DNA of 64,000 bases from Aporhodopirellula aestuarii (GTDB lineage Bacteria; Planctomycetota; Planctomycetia; Pirellulales; Pirellulaceae): NCBI RefSeq assembly GCF_023701485.1, contig NZ_JAMQBK010000020.1:1-64000 (forward strand). Direction: 5' to 3'. Every line of letters starts with the position of its first letter. Position 1 is the first letter of the stretch. The position numbers were made by a program, and so were the translations under genes. The notes beneath the pieces were generated by a model. The model saw nothing but the letters and a program-made list of their open reading frames with translations. It made no database searches and had not been told where the DNA came from. Below, piece after piece: positions 51,994-61,431 of this stretch.

Positions 51994-53496
51994 TCACACC
52001 TCGGTCGGCTCAATCGAAACCTTGTGCACTCGGTTGTTCAACTTAACGTCGTACTTAACCGGTCCCGTGATACCGTTGCGTTTCGCGGCCGCTTTCGCAG
52101 CTGCCGCGGCGACCTGCTCTGGCGTTTGGCTAAGGTTTTTCGGTCCGTCATCACGCGTCTTGAAAAACCCAGGTGCAACTTGTGGGAACATCGCATAGGT
52201 CAACACGTCTTCGTCACTGCCGTTGAACCCACCCAGCTTTTCGGCTTGGCTTCGTAGGTCTTCCCATTCAGGGTTGAGCAGGTCGGCCGGACGGCAGGTG
52301 ATCGGTTCTTTCTTGGCATGTTTCGCCGACGCTTCAATGATCTTAGGGTCGCGTTCGGCGATCGTTTCACCGTAGTAGCCCAACATCAAATCGGCAAACT
52401 CGCCCGTCAAAACCTTGAACGGCCCCATCAACACGTTGAACACCGCTTGCGTGCCCACGATTTGACTCGACGGAGTCACCAACGGCGGATAACCGGCAAC
52501 CTTCCGCACACGTGGCACTTCTTCAAGCACTTCGTTGATACGGTCCGCGGCACCCTGTTGGCCGAGTTGACTTTCCATGTTCGAAATCATCCCGCCTGGG
52601 ATCTGACTTTCGAAGATATCGGTTTCCACCCCGATGAATTTCGATTCGAATTCAGCGTAGCGTGGTCGAATCTTTGCAAAGTGTTCTTTGATCTTCTTCA
52701 ATCGCGACTTGTCCAACCGCGTGTGATACTCAGTTCCCTCGAGCATTGCGACAAGCGCCTCTGTCGGATTGTGTCCCGGACCGAGACTCAGCGAAGAAAT
52801 ACTCGTATCGACGATATCCGCTCCCGCTTCAATCGCCTTCATCAAACTGACCAACGTCACACCCGTCGTTGAGTGAGCGTGGACATGAACGAGCATTTCA
52901 TCGCCGCACGCTTCTTTAATTCCTTTGACAATCTCGTAGGCGGGTTGTGGCTTCAGCAACGCAGCCATGTCTTTGATGCAAATCGAATCGCATCCCATGT
53001 CCTGCAACCGTTTTGCCATTTCGACGAACTTATCGTTGGTATGCAACGGACTCGTCGTGTAGCAAATCGTGCCCTGGGCATGTTTGCCCGTTCGCTGCAC
53101 CGCCTTCATCGCCCGCTCGAGATTGCGGATGTCGTTAAGGGCATCAAAGACGCGAAACACATCCATCCCGTTTTCTGCCGACTTGTCGACAAACCGGTCC
53201 ACCACTTCATCCTCATAGTGGCGATAGCCGAGCAGGTTCTGCGCCCGAAGCAACATTTGCAGCTTCGAATTCGGCAGCAACTTGCGGAACGTTCGCAAAC
53301 GTTCCCATGGATCTTCGTTCAGAAATCGGATGCAGGAGTCGTAAGTCGCTCCCCCCCAACACTCAACGCTCCAATATCCGGCTTGATCAATTTCTTCACA
53401 GATGGGGACCATGTCCTCCATCGCCATCCTGGTTGCCAGGATGCTTTGATGCCCGTCTCGTAATACTAACTCAGTAACTTCGACGCCGCGTGTCAT
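51994..53496 (-). CDS. Pyruvate/oxaloacetate carboxyltransferase (5S-like, PycB/OadA)
   Basis: A 500-residue TIM-barrel carboxyltransferase. TELVLRDGHQSILATRM begins the HMGL-like barrel with metal-binding D13; DSICIKDMAALLKP carries the lysine that is carbamylated in the family; and HVHAHSTTGV supplies metal-binding histidines. A PYC_OADA domain follows, but there is no C-terminal biotinyl domain, as in the 5S subunit of transcarboxylase. It moves carboxyl between oxaloacetate/pyruvate and biotin. The start ATG at 53496 has AAGGAG at suitable distance. It is the first gene of the operon with the 12S-like, small and biotin-carrier subunits. Confidence 0.92.
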   Translation of the reverse strand: MTRGVEVTELVLRDGHQSILATRMAMEDMVPICEEIDQAGYWSVECWGGATYDSCIRFLNEDPWERLRTFRKLLPNSKLQMLLRAQNLLGYRHYEDEVVDRFVDKSAENGMDVFRVFDALNDIRNLERAMKAVQRTGKHAQGTICYTTSPLHTNDKFVEMAKRLQDMGCDSICIKDMAALLKPQPAYEIVKGIKEACGDEMLVHVHAHSTTGVTLVSLMKAIEAGADIVDTSISSLSLGPGHNPTEALVAMLEGTEYHTRLDKSRLKKIKEHFAKIRPRYAEFESKFIGVETDIFESQIPGGMISNMESQLGQQGAADRINEVLEEVPRVRKVAGYPPLVTPSSQIVGTQAVFNVLMGPFKVLTGEFADLMLGYYGETIAERDPKIIEASAKHAKKEPITCRPADLLNPEWEDLRSQAEKLGGFNGSDEDVLTYAMFPQVAPGFFKTRDDGPKNLSQTPEQVAAAAAKAAAKRNGITGPVKYDVKLNNRVHKVSIEPTEV

Positions 53497-54471
53497 GAAC
53501 GGTTCTCCTTCATGGATCGATGCTTGCTCGTCAGACAATGATGATGGCGAACAGATGTGATTTAAACAACTGATACATGGACCAAAATGTGTGGATTTCA
53601 CCTAGGCATTATGACGCATGACAGCATCGAGCGAGCGGCGCGTTCATTTTTCAACATGTTTGTGTCGCAAATCGGACTACGTGCACCCTCAAATTGAACA
53701 TGAAATCGAGCGTGTCACGATGACGCAGTAATGACTGGCCCGAATCTTACGCGCGGTTTTGCAGCTCACCCGATCTACACGTTGCATCGTCATTCACAAC
53801 GACTCGCTTGAGTGAGTCGAGACGCGTAAACCTCCAAGCATCGATCTTGGCTATCCAACACGTCCAACAAACCACGAACGCCCACCGCCCTTCAACGCTT
53901 TCCGTTTAGATCACACCCCGACGCGACCATGTTGAAGTTGCGCGTTTGGAAAAAGAGACTGTGTTTGATACGGGAACTCCAGAAGAAAGACATCTGGGGC
54001 AACATTCACTTTTACTTTGGGAGAACAGGGCCTAAATCCCAGAGGGAGCCTTCTCCGGTCGTTACCGATTTCGAACCTCCCGCAAGCAGAAGGGTGAAGC
54101 CAAAGAGGGCAGTTTTAATACGTGACAGCGAGGAATCACGCTTCATCGCCTACTCCTGCCTTGGGTTAACAAAGCAACACTTCTGACGTCTCTGGGTACC
54201 AACCTTTCTCGCCAGCGCCTCGCAAATCGCCGTCCCACCCGGGGTTCCCAGTCCACAAATCATTCGATGGCCCACCGCAGCCAAATCACCAGATCCGCTG
54301 ACATCCTCCCGCCACCTTGCCTACATTGATGCGGACCAGCGATCGGCGAGTGCGACGCCAAACCGCACGTCGCGTCGATTTGTCGCGGATTCCCCAACCT
54401 GATTCCAATGTCTAGACTGCCTCGTGTGAGGAGCGAGCCGCCGACCGGCCCGTTTAGCTGTTTTACAAACA
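53497..54471. other. Gene-free stretch between divergent units
   Basis: About 975 bases between the transcarboxylase operon (minus) and the Cys-rich protein gene (plus). A plus-strand frame at 53929-54186 (85 codons) uses codons unlike its neighbours (many AGA, AGG and TTG) and has no domain, so it is not called. No transposon ends or RNA genes are recognised. Confidence 0.5.
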
Positions 54472-55137
54472 TTGTCTTTTCCCCTGCGATTATTCCGAGC
54501 AAGTTCGCGATCGTTTCGACGATCGATCTCTGCTGCGCTCTTGATCGTGATCACGGTCGGAATCGTCGGTCTACCGCTGTCGGCGCCCCCGATCGAAAAA
54601 ACGGGGCGATTCCCCTGCGAAGATTGCCCCTGCGGCTGCGCAACGGCCGAATTCTGTTGGGACAAGTGCTGCTGTCACTCGGACATCGAAAAACTCACCT
54701 GGGCGACCGAAAACAACGTCACACCCCCAACATTTTTGATCGACCGCGTCAACGCAGACTCCCGCGAAAACCTCATCGCAGCCAATAAACCGAAACCGGC
54801 TGCGAACTCCTGTTGCTGCTGCTCCGGGACAACCTGCGCACCCAAGCCTGCATGCGCAACCGAATCCGCGTCCACGGCGTCCCAGGCTGCGGCCGGATCC
54901 GATCGCGAACACCAAACGACAGACGCCGACACGAAAACCCGCCTGCGATTCGTTCGAATTGAAGACGCCGCCCGGTGTCACGGCATCGACATGATCTGGT
55001 CACTCTTCGCCGAAGCGACCATCGAAACGCGTCCAGTTGAAGTTGCGACCATCGAGCCGCGTTTTCTCTACTCTCTCGCGATCGCAAACGATCGCGCCGT
55101 CTCACGGGCACTCTGTCCCGATCCGCCGGTACCGTAG
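54472..55137 (+). CDS. Cys-rich exported or membrane protein, planctomycete type
   Basis: A 221-residue protein with a basic N-terminus and one hydrophobic helix (about 20-40, SISAALLIVITVGIVGLPL), so it is exported or anchored. A cysteine cluster follows, FPCEDCPCGCATAEFCWDKC, with two more cysteines at once. It matches a motif I know from uncharacterised planctomycete proteins, followed by a second NSCCCCSGTTCAPKPAC run. The dense cysteines suggest metal binding (copper or zinc) or disulfides. The start is uncertain: TTG at 54472 is the first in-frame option. It stands alone. No enzymatic motif is seen. Confidence 0.7.
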   Translation: MSFPLRLFRASSRSFRRSISAALLIVITVGIVGLPLSAPPIEKTGRFPCEDCPCGCATAEFCWDKCCCHSDIEKLTWATENNVTPPTFLIDRVNADSRENLIAANKPKPAANSCCCCSGTTCAPKPACATESASTASQAAAGSDREHQTTDADTKTRLRFVRIEDAARCHGIDMIWSLFAEATIETRPVEVATIEPRFLYSLAIANDRAVSRALCPDPPVP

Positions 55138-56179
55138 TCGGACCGAGCCTCTTCCCAATCGACTCGTGCACAAGGCGTTTCCATATGTCAACGCACAGTC
55201 GTCACTTCCATCGTTCAGTGCACCACGGTTCGTTGCTGCGCGAGACTTGTACCCATCGATTGTCGCTTGGTTCCTACCAAGCGCAGTGAATCTTTGACGA
55301 GATCACTGCGCGGGACCAGCACCACGATGGAGTACCAGTCGTTGCACAGAAAATCACCGCTGCCGCGTGGGTGTCTCGGGGTCTTGCTCCTCACACCAGC
55401 GTGGTCACCGCCACCGACGCGGTAGCGTCCTTTCGATTCGTTTGCACCGAACCAACTCAACACACACCGAGTCCACCACCGGGACACCGGTCGATCGATG
55501 CACGCGCCAACTCGATCGCTCCTTCACCCTATTCCAACTGCGTATCACGCCCCACTGATCAACCACTCGAACAACACAACATCCATACGCCACCCGATCC
55601 GACCCGCAATCACGTCCGCCCCAAAGCGGAATCCCAGACATGCAAACCTGCGACTGGGGCGCATTCGGATCACGCGGTAATCACCCCGGCGGAATCCGAG
55701 GTGGCAAACAGCAGCGACGTTGATGAGTTTGACCGCAACGCACACGACTTGGCGTGGATCCGCTCCGAGTACCTCCGCGCTCCGCTCGCAAAGCTGCGAG
55801 ACAACCAGCGGCAATTCTGCACGCATACTTTCCCGACCGTTGGTTGCGATCTCACCCTACGGCGACGCTCATCGGGCTCGGCAAACAGAAAGAGCGTTTC
55901 GCTGAGGCATTCCTCTTTCACGCGAGTCAGATTCATTCAGAAACTTGGCTAACAAGAGCCGCCGTACCGGGAAAGTAATCCTAAACCCGCAAATTGTGCG
56001 CGAAAGAACCAATGTGTGGCACGATGAACACAGAACAAAAGAGCAGCGATGGTAAATTCAATCTTACGTTAATGAAATTGCGAACACTGCAGCCACGTGC
56101 TCGTTCAATGCCTAAGCGGCAGGTGTCGTGATTGCGTTTGTTTCGTTTCAGTTTGGCTTTTTGATTTGGGAATATCGTA
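55138..56179. other. Gene-free stretch with tandem hairpins
   Basis: About 1040 bases without a convincing gene. A 193-codon plus-strand frame at 55371-55952 is Pro/Thr/Ser/His-rich with no domain, and other frames overlap it, so it is left out. The tandem hairpins at 55264-55310 are the clearest structure. The part after 56000 is AT-richer and should hold the DUF1559 promoter. Confidence 0.5.
55264..55310. other. Two adjacent hairpins
   Basis: CGCTTGG (55264-55270) pairs with CCAAGCG (55277-55283) around TTCCTA. Immediately after, CGCAGTGA (55282-55289) pairs with TCACTGCG (55303-55310) around 13 bases; the two stems share two bases. They lie 127 bases after the Cys-rich gene. They may be a terminator pair, a small structured RNA or an intergenic repeat. 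Confidence 0.5.
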
Positions 56180-57415
56180 ATGCGCAGACAATTTGGACGC
56201 AGTGGATTCACACTCGTTGAACTCCTCGTGGTCATCGCGATCATTGGAGTATTGGTGGGACTGCTTTTACCGGCCGTTCAAGCGGCTCGCGAAGCGGCTC
56301 GCCGGATGAGTTGCAGCAACAACTTCAAGCAAATCGGCTTGGCAATGCACAACTACCATTCGGCCTACAACCAGTTGCCCGTTCAATGCGGCGGGACCTA
56401 CACGGTTTCGAGGCGAGAATACGCTCCTGGACAGAATTCTCTGGAACTTTCTGCATTGGTCGGCCTCACGCCGTTCATCGAGCAGCAGGCAATCTGGGAG
56501 CAACTTTCTAATCCTTACCAAGTTCCTGCCGGCCAACCTGGTGCAGGGAACATTTACTCACCCATGGGCCCGTATCCAGGCCGAACTTTCGACAAGCTTC
56601 TTAATAGTCAAGCGGGCCCTTACAAGCCGTTTGAATCAGACCTCCCAACTTTTCGATGCCCTAGCGATCCTGGCATCGGGCTTCCCGCCATGGGACGCAC
56701 GAATTATGGCGTGTGCATGGGGGACTCCATCGCCCAGACAAACGCGGCGGCTGTGATGAATCACAAAGGCGTACCGCACGCTTCGTCCACCATCGCGTCA
56801 GCTAACGCCAGCAATCGTGGTTTTTTCAAATGCCAAATGAAATCTGCCTTTCGAGATGTGCTTGATGGTTTGTCAAACACAATTGCGATGGGTGAGTTTA
56901 TCACCGACCTTGGTGACGACGACAAACGCACAAGACACTTAAACGGTTCGTCCACGCGGAATCTGAAGTCACCAGGCGGTGCGTTAGCATGCGAGCCTTT
57001 CGTTGATTCGGAACGACCTCAATTCTGGGATTCGAGCGCTCCCTTTGCCAGCAATCCTCAAGTTGACAATCGACGCGGCTATCGCTGGGCTTGGGGCATC
57101 CCCATCCACTCAGGCGTCTACGCGATCTTGCCTCCTAACCGAGAGCTATGCTTTACCCAAAGCTGGTATCAGTCCGAGGGAATTTGCCCCCCCAGCAGCC
57201 GACACCAAGGTGGCGCTCATATTTTGATGGGTGACGGTGCTGTCAAATTCATTACGGACTCTATTGACGCGGGGAATCTATCTAGTCGAGCGATGGTTTC
57301 CACAGCCAGCGTGAACACTGACCCGTTATCGGTTGCCGGTGCAGAAAGCCCCTTCGGATTGTGGGGGGCACTTGGCACTCGCGCATCGAGAGAAGTGATC
57401 GACGCAGAGTTTTAA
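56180..57415 (+). CDS. DUF1559 prepilin-like protein with H-x9-DG motif (paralogue)
   Basis: A 411-residue paralogue of the protein at 6304-7563. The prepilin-like segment [20 protein letters not shown] and [19 protein letters not shown] are nearly identical. The C-terminal H342-x9-DG ([12 protein letters not shown]) and the tail [19 protein letters not shown] agree as well, while the middle diverges. It should be processed at the Gly-Phe junction and anchored by its N-terminal helix. The ATG at 56180 starts [11 protein letters not shown] strong hairpin (57438-57466) and then a small lipoprotein gene follow, exactly as in the other copy, implying a duplicated two-gene module. Confidence 0.93.
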   Translation: MRRQFGRSGFTLVELLVVIAIIGVLVGLLLPAVQAAREAARRMSCSNNFKQIGLAMHNYHSAYNQLPVQCGGTYTVSRREYAPGQNSLELSALVGLTPFIEQQAIWEQLSNPYQVPAGQPGAGNIYSPMGPYPGRTFDKLLNSQAGPYKPFESDLPTFRCPSDPGIGLPAMGRTNYGVCMGDSIAQTNAAAVMNHKGVPHASSTIASANASNRGFFKCQMKSAFRDVLDGLSNTIAMGEFITDLGDDDKRTRHLNGSSTRNLKSPGGALACEPFVDSERPQFWDSSAPFASNPQVDNRRGYRWAWGIPIHSGVYAILPPNRELCFTQSWYQSEGICPPSSRHQGGAHILMGDGAVKFITDSIDAGNLSSRAMVSTASVNTDPLSVAGAESPFGLWGALGTRASREVIDAEF

Positions 57416-57437
57416 TTTCGTAAGACCATCGCAGCAG

Positions 57438-57466
57438 CCATCGCGTCCGTTGGTCGGACGCGATGG
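57438..57466 (+). terminator. Strong hairpin between DUF1559 gene and small lipoprotein
   Basis: CCATCGCGTCCG (57438-57449) and CGGACGCGATGG (57455-57466) form a perfect 12-pair stem with a five-base loop, 23 bases after the DUF1559 stop. It resembles in position the hairpin at 6241-6274 after the paralogue. It could end most transcripts while allowing some read-through. Confidence 0.7.
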
Positions 57467-57577
57467 TGAGCTGGCGACCGTTTCTCCTGTATTGCTCACT
57501 TTTAAAGTATCAACGCAAAGCGTGTTGCTCTTGGGGCATGTTGTCTTCTTTCTTTCATATAAGAGTCTGAGTTTGCC

Positions 57578-57745
57578 ATGAAATTTTTAGTCCATTTATG
57601 TGCTTTGTTGTTGGTCGTTAGCTCCGTGGGGTGCGCGGAAGAGGAAGCAGAAAGAGCATATGAAATGTCGGATGTCGAGCAGCTATTGATTGAACATCCG
57701 GAGCTGGCTGAACCACCGCCTGCGGAATACCAAGTTGAAGACTGA
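57578..57745 (+). CDS. Small lipoprotein downstream of DUF1559 gene
   Basis: A 55-residue lipoprotein. MKFLVHLCALLLVVSSVGC is a signal peptide with lipobox SVGC and lipidated cysteine at residue 19. The mature 37 residues are very acidic (CAEEEAERAYEMSDVEQLL) and end in a Pro/Glu-rich stretch (ELAEPPPAEYQVED). It is short, but its setting mirrors the 64-residue lipoprotein at 5928-6122: both follow a DUF1559 gene and an intervening hairpin. A distant resemblance (short acidic helix after the lipidated Cys) suggests shared function, possibly attaching the DUF1559 protein to a membrane. The role is otherwise unknown. Confidence 0.72.
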   Translation: MKFLVHLCALLLVVSSVGCAEEEAERAYEMSDVEQLLIEHPELAEPPPAEYQVED

Positions 57746-58124
57746 GCTTCGATTGAGCCAAACGAGCGCAGCGGGGAAACGAGTCTTGCACTCTCTTGTT
57801 GTGCTCGAGCGATTCGCGAGCAGTCACCGATTCCGGTAAGTCGTCGCTTCTGCGGGTAGAACCAGGACTGAAAAGCATCGTTTCATTCCAGGTTGTGGCG
57901 GTTTAGAGATTTCGTTTCGGGCCATGGTGTTTCATGACTTGGTGGTCTTCTGCCTGAGACTGAGTTCGCCTGGTTCGTGACACATCGGTCACTTGCCACG
58001 TAACATCGCTCTGATCGTTGTGTCGACCAGTCAAGACGATGCTCAACAACCGATCTCGTGCGACTGGTTGCGTAGTAAATCTCGCGACGAAAATCAAAAC
58101 AGATGAATGAGTAGCGGAGGGCCG
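57746..58124. other. Spacer upstream of regulator gene
   Basis: This 379-base spacer separates the small lipoprotein and regulator genes. Frames on the minus strand have no recognisable domain. A good ribosome binding site, GGAGGG at 58116-58121, precedes the regulator ATG at 58125. No operator-like repeat is obvious. Confidence 0.5.
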
Positions 58125-59288
58125 ATGAGCAAGAAGCGACGCATAGCCATCTTGATCGAAGTCGAGACCCCGCTTCGTCGACATCTCGATGTGTTGGCCG
58201 GTATTCAACAAGTGGCGACCACTGCCGACTGGGATACAACGCTAATCCCGGTGACGGATTTTGATTTGTCAGATAATCGCAACCAGGCTTTCGACGGCTT
58301 CGTCGGACGCATCGGGCGATCACTGGCGATCAAAGCGAAAGAGCACAATATTCCGGCAGTGAATGTTTGGTTGAATACGGATGCGGAGAACCTGCCGGGA
58401 GTCTTTCCAGATTGGCGCCAGGCCGGAAAAATCGCGACGCAGCATCTCTTGTCGCTGGGATTTAGGAAGCTTGCCTATGTAGGATTTACTGAACAACGCG
58501 GCGTGCAATTACAGATCGCTGGCTACAACGCATCGGCAAGTGATATCGCGTTCCAGCACACCGTTGACTTGTTCGACCACTCCTATGCTCTATCTGCGGC
58601 GGCCTGGCAATCATTCTCAGATCAGCTTGATGCGTTAGTTGCCACGTGGGAACCACGGACTGGCGTCTGCGTGTCGAATGATTCTCTCGGTCGATTCATC
58701 ATTGAACGATGCGAACGGCATGGACTGCGAGTGCCGCGAGAGATCGCCATCGTTTCAATGGAAAACGAGCCCCTAGTCTGTGAGTACACCAACCCTCAGC
58801 TTTCGAGCGTAGATGTGGGCTACCAACAAGTCGGGGTGCGAGCCGCATCGTTGCTTGAGCAACTAATATCAGGCTGCAAATCACCTGAGAGTCCGACCTG
58901 GATGCCGCCTCGCGGGATCGTCAAACGACGTTCTTCGGACGCATATGGCGTGGCGGATCCAGAGATCGCCAAGTGTCTCCACTTTATCGCGACCCATGCC
59001 CACGGGCACATCACCGTAGACGATGTGGCAACGCATGTTTGCTTGTCGAGAAGAACGCTCGAACGGCGGTTCAAGCAGGAAGTGCTGTGCACGGTGGGGG
59101 AAGAAATCACTCGCGCACGGTTGGAGATGGCGAAAACACAACTCTTCGAGCCTGGACTTTCGATCAAGATGATTGCCCGCCGAAGTGGATTCCGTGACTC
59201 AAGCCAGCTATGCGCCGTTTTTCAACGTGAACTAGGACTCAGCCCGGGACAATTCAGAAAAACGCACGTGATCTCATCAACGGCTTAA
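58125..59288 (+). CDS. XylR-like AraC-family transcriptional regulator
   Basis: A 387-residue regulator of the XylR type. The N-terminal part (about 1-275) is a periplasmic-binding-protein-like sensor: KKRRIAILIEVETPLRRHL starts the first strand, AGKIATQHLLSLGFRKLAYV is a typical LacI/XylR-type segment, and GVCVSNDSLGRFIIERCER with IAIVSMENEPLVCEY follows. The C-terminal 100 residues form an AraC DNA-binding domain with two helix-turn-helix units (VDDVATHVCLSRRTLERRF and IKMIARRSGFRDSSQLCAVF). It likely senses a sugar. The ATG at 58125 has a strong GGAGGG site; an ATG six codons earlier is less likely. No sugar catabolic genes adjoin it. Confidence 0.9.
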   Translation: MSKKRRIAILIEVETPLRRHLDVLAGIQQVATTADWDTTLIPVTDFDLSDNRNQAFDGFVGRIGRSLAIKAKEHNIPAVNVWLNTDAENLPGVFPDWRQAGKIATQHLLSLGFRKLAYVGFTEQRGVQLQIAGYNASASDIAFQHTVDLFDHSYALSAAAWQSFSDQLDALVATWEPRTGVCVSNDSLGRFIIERCERHGLRVPREIAIVSMENEPLVCEYTNPQLSSVDVGYQQVGVRAASLLEQLISGCKSPESPTWMPPRGIVKRRSSDAYGVADPEIAKCLHFIATHAHGHITVDDVATHVCLSRRTLERRFKQEVLCTVGEEITRARLEMAKTQLFEPGLSIKMIARRSGFRDSSQLCAVFQRELGLSPGQFRKTHVISSTA

Positions 59289-59302
59289 TGACAATATTGT
59301 CA
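59289..59302. terminator. Perfect palindrome between convergent genes
   Basis: TGACAATATTGTCA is a perfect 14-base palindrome located directly between the regulator stop (59288) and the end of the DUF885 gene (59308). It may be a weak bidirectional terminator or a protein-binding site. It lies downstream of both genes, so an operator role is less likely. Confidence 0.4.
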
Positions 59303-59307
59303 GACGG

Positions 59308-61071
59308 TCACTCAATGGGTTTGTCGAGAACAAGTGCACGAACAAACTGTGGTGGCGGCGAACCAAACGACAGAACTTTGTCGTGATAGGCCTTGAGACT
59401 AAACCGGTCGCCCCACATCTGCTCGGCCTCGCGACGCAGCGCCACGTGTTCCAGATACCCAACAAAATAGGTAGGTAGTTGAGCGGAAGTGATTTGGGCC
59501 CGGGTCCATTTCCCTGCCGCTTCACGCTCCTCCTGAAAAGCATCCTCTACCAACATTCGCATGCCTTGGCTGCGAGAGCCTCCGTCCACATGGACCGCAA
59601 GATCAAGTAACGCGTTGGTCACATCGCGCAGATACCATTTCAGTGTGATCAGTTTCAAAAGCGGGTCATGGTCGCGAAACCCTTCTTCGCACATCATCCA
59701 TTCGGAGTAGACGGCCCAACCTTCGACGAAGACGCCGGACTGAAACAGATGACGCAGCTTGCCTTGGTAGCGGTTGGCGTGTGCGATTTGCAGAAAGTGT
59801 CCGGGCATCGCTTCGTGGATCGTCAGCACGTCGATCGATCGGTTGTTGTATTCTCGCAAATGCGAAAGCACTTGTTTGGCGGTCCAGTCTGCAGGCGGTG
59901 GCGAGACGGCATAAAATGTGGGCTGATCGGTTTCCAATGCCCCGGGCGAGTCGCAGTAGGCCAGCGAGACACCTCGACGAAACTCGGGCATCACGATGAT
60001 CTCAAGTGGATCGGGGAAGAGCGTGATCACATCGTTTTGGCGAATAAACTCGGTCGCCGCGGCAACCGACTGTCGCGCCGTTTTGACGATCTCGTCTGCC
60101 CGCGGCGCATTGTCATATGCTTTTTCCAGTCCAAACCGAATCACGGCACGTCGAAATGGATCGGATGGTTTTTCAGGGAACTGCGTCAGCGTGTATTGAT
60201 CCCGGTACATCGGCTTTGCGATGGCGTACATCCTGTCATGGAGCTCCTCGATCCGCCGCTCGCCAAGATCACGAATCTCCTGAGGCCGCAAGGGAGAGTG
60301 CAATGAAAATGCGAGCTTTTGCTGATAGAGCTCGATCCCAAGCCGGTAGTCACCTTTCGCCCCCGGAAGCAGCACGGATTCCAGCCATTGTTGCTGCTCT
60401 TGAACCGCCGTTTCGGCGGTTTGGATGGCACTCGCAACTCTTTCGCGATCCTGTTTTGGCATCTCATCGAGGAACGGCCGAACATAGTTATCGATTGACT
60501 TCAAGATGCCTAAATTCTGAGCCACCGCGGTTTTTGCGTGCACTTGCGGCACTCGCGGAACATCCAAGATCGCTCGGACCTGGTCAAAAAAACGCGGGAA
60601 CTGCTCGAGACGGCTGGCGACGTTCAATAGACGGTCACGACGCGGCGCGAACTCTCGGGCCATCAAACTGTAGACGGAATCTCCACTGATCCCGGTATAG
60701 ATCAGTGGATTCCATTTCCACTCTTGCAGTTGCGTGGCCTGCCATTGTTGGTACTCAATCGAGTGTTTCAATAGCGCGAGGTCGACTTGATTGGCGCGGG
60801 AAAGACATTTCGAATCGATGCCATCAAGCCGTTTGGCGAGGCCAGCAAGCCATACGAGCTTACGAGTTCGGGCCGCCTGACTTACATCGTCTAGCTTCCC
60901 ATCAAACCGATGGTCGCCTAAGGAAGTCGCCTGCACGGGCGAGAATTCTGCGAACTGGTCGATGTATTGCTCGCCGAGTCGTTCAAACTCAGCATCGACC
61001 TGTGAGTCGTCCGCCACGAGTGCGGAGGCCATCAGTAGTGATACGAGTAGCACAGAGCCAATTTTCGTCAT
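59308..61071 (-). CDS. DUF885 exported peptidase-like protein
   Basis: A 587-residue exported protein of the DUF885 family. A signal peptide (MTKIGSVLLVSLLMASALVA) is followed by an all-helical body with the family motif LTIHEAMPGHFLQIAHA, an HExxxGH-type zinc site resembling gluzincin-related peptidases. GWAVYSEWMMCEEGFRDHDP carries the downstream acidic ligand, as in M32/M3-like folds. Length fits the family (about 550-600). Members act, or are thought to act, as metallopeptidases, and the substrate is unknown. The ATG at 61071 begins the signal peptide. It converges with the regulator gene and diverges from the dehydrogenase gene. Confidence 0.9.
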   Translation of the reverse strand: MTKIGSVLLVSLLMASALVADDSQVDAEFERLGEQYIDQFAEFSPVQATSLGDHRFDGKLDDVSQAARTRKLVWLAGLAKRLDGIDSKCLSRANQVDLALLKHSIEYQQWQATQLQEWKWNPLIYTGISGDSVYSLMAREFAPRRDRLLNVASRLEQFPRFFDQVRAILDVPRVPQVHAKTAVAQNLGILKSIDNYVRPFLDEMPKQDRERVASAIQTAETAVQEQQQWLESVLLPGAKGDYRLGIELYQQKLAFSLHSPLRPQEIRDLGERRIEELHDRMYAIAKPMYRDQYTLTQFPEKPSDPFRRAVIRFGLEKAYDNAPRADEIVKTARQSVAAATEFIRQNDVITLFPDPLEIIVMPEFRRGVSLAYCDSPGALETDQPTFYAVSPPPADWTAKQVLSHLREYNNRSIDVLTIHEAMPGHFLQIAHANRYQGKLRHLFQSGVFVEGWAVYSEWMMCEEGFRDHDPLLKLITLKWYLRDVTNALLDLAVHVDGGSRSQGMRMLVEDAFQEEREAAGKWTRAQITSAQLPTYFVGYLEHVALRREAEQMWGDRFSLKAYHDKVLSFGSPPPQFVRALVLDKPIE

Positions 61072-61431
61072 GTCGATTTCACTTCGTCGTTCATACTGAC
61101 GCCCATTTCAATGGACGTAACTTTGGGATAGGGGCATCATACGCATCGCTCGTTGGTGATTTGCGACAATCCGTTCGGCAAATGCGCAAGACTCTTGCAT
61201 GAAGGAACGTTGAGGACACAATTGGACGCTTCTACGGATCGCCATCCGTCATGAGATGGAGATAGTAATTCGTCCCGAACCTAATTCGGATCGGTTACAT
61301 CCATTCTTCGCTCATACAGTACTCACGTGATCATTTAAGTGCCCCGTCGCGCTTAAGGGCGAGTTCACGGCGGGATCTTCGACATAGAGACGTTTACAGA
61401 CCAAAACCTACCGCGCGAACTGCCAATCGTC
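61072..61431. other. Divergent intergenic region
   Basis: A 360-base region between the DUF885 gene (minus) and the amino-acid dehydrogenase gene (plus). It should contain both promoters. I see no clear operator, riboswitch or repeat. Confidence 0.5.

Noticed and set aside
49544-53496. Sodium-pumping oxaloacetate decarboxylase
   Set aside because: No membrane beta subunit and no OadG-like membrane helix in the small protein; transcarboxylase fits better.
53929-54186. 85-codon plus-strand frame
   Set aside because: Codon use (many AGA, AGG, TTG) differs from all neighbouring genes and no domain is seen.
55371-55952. 193-codon plus-strand frame
   Set aside because: Composition is rich in Pro, Ser, Thr and His without any domain, several other frames overlap it, and no ribosome binding site was found.
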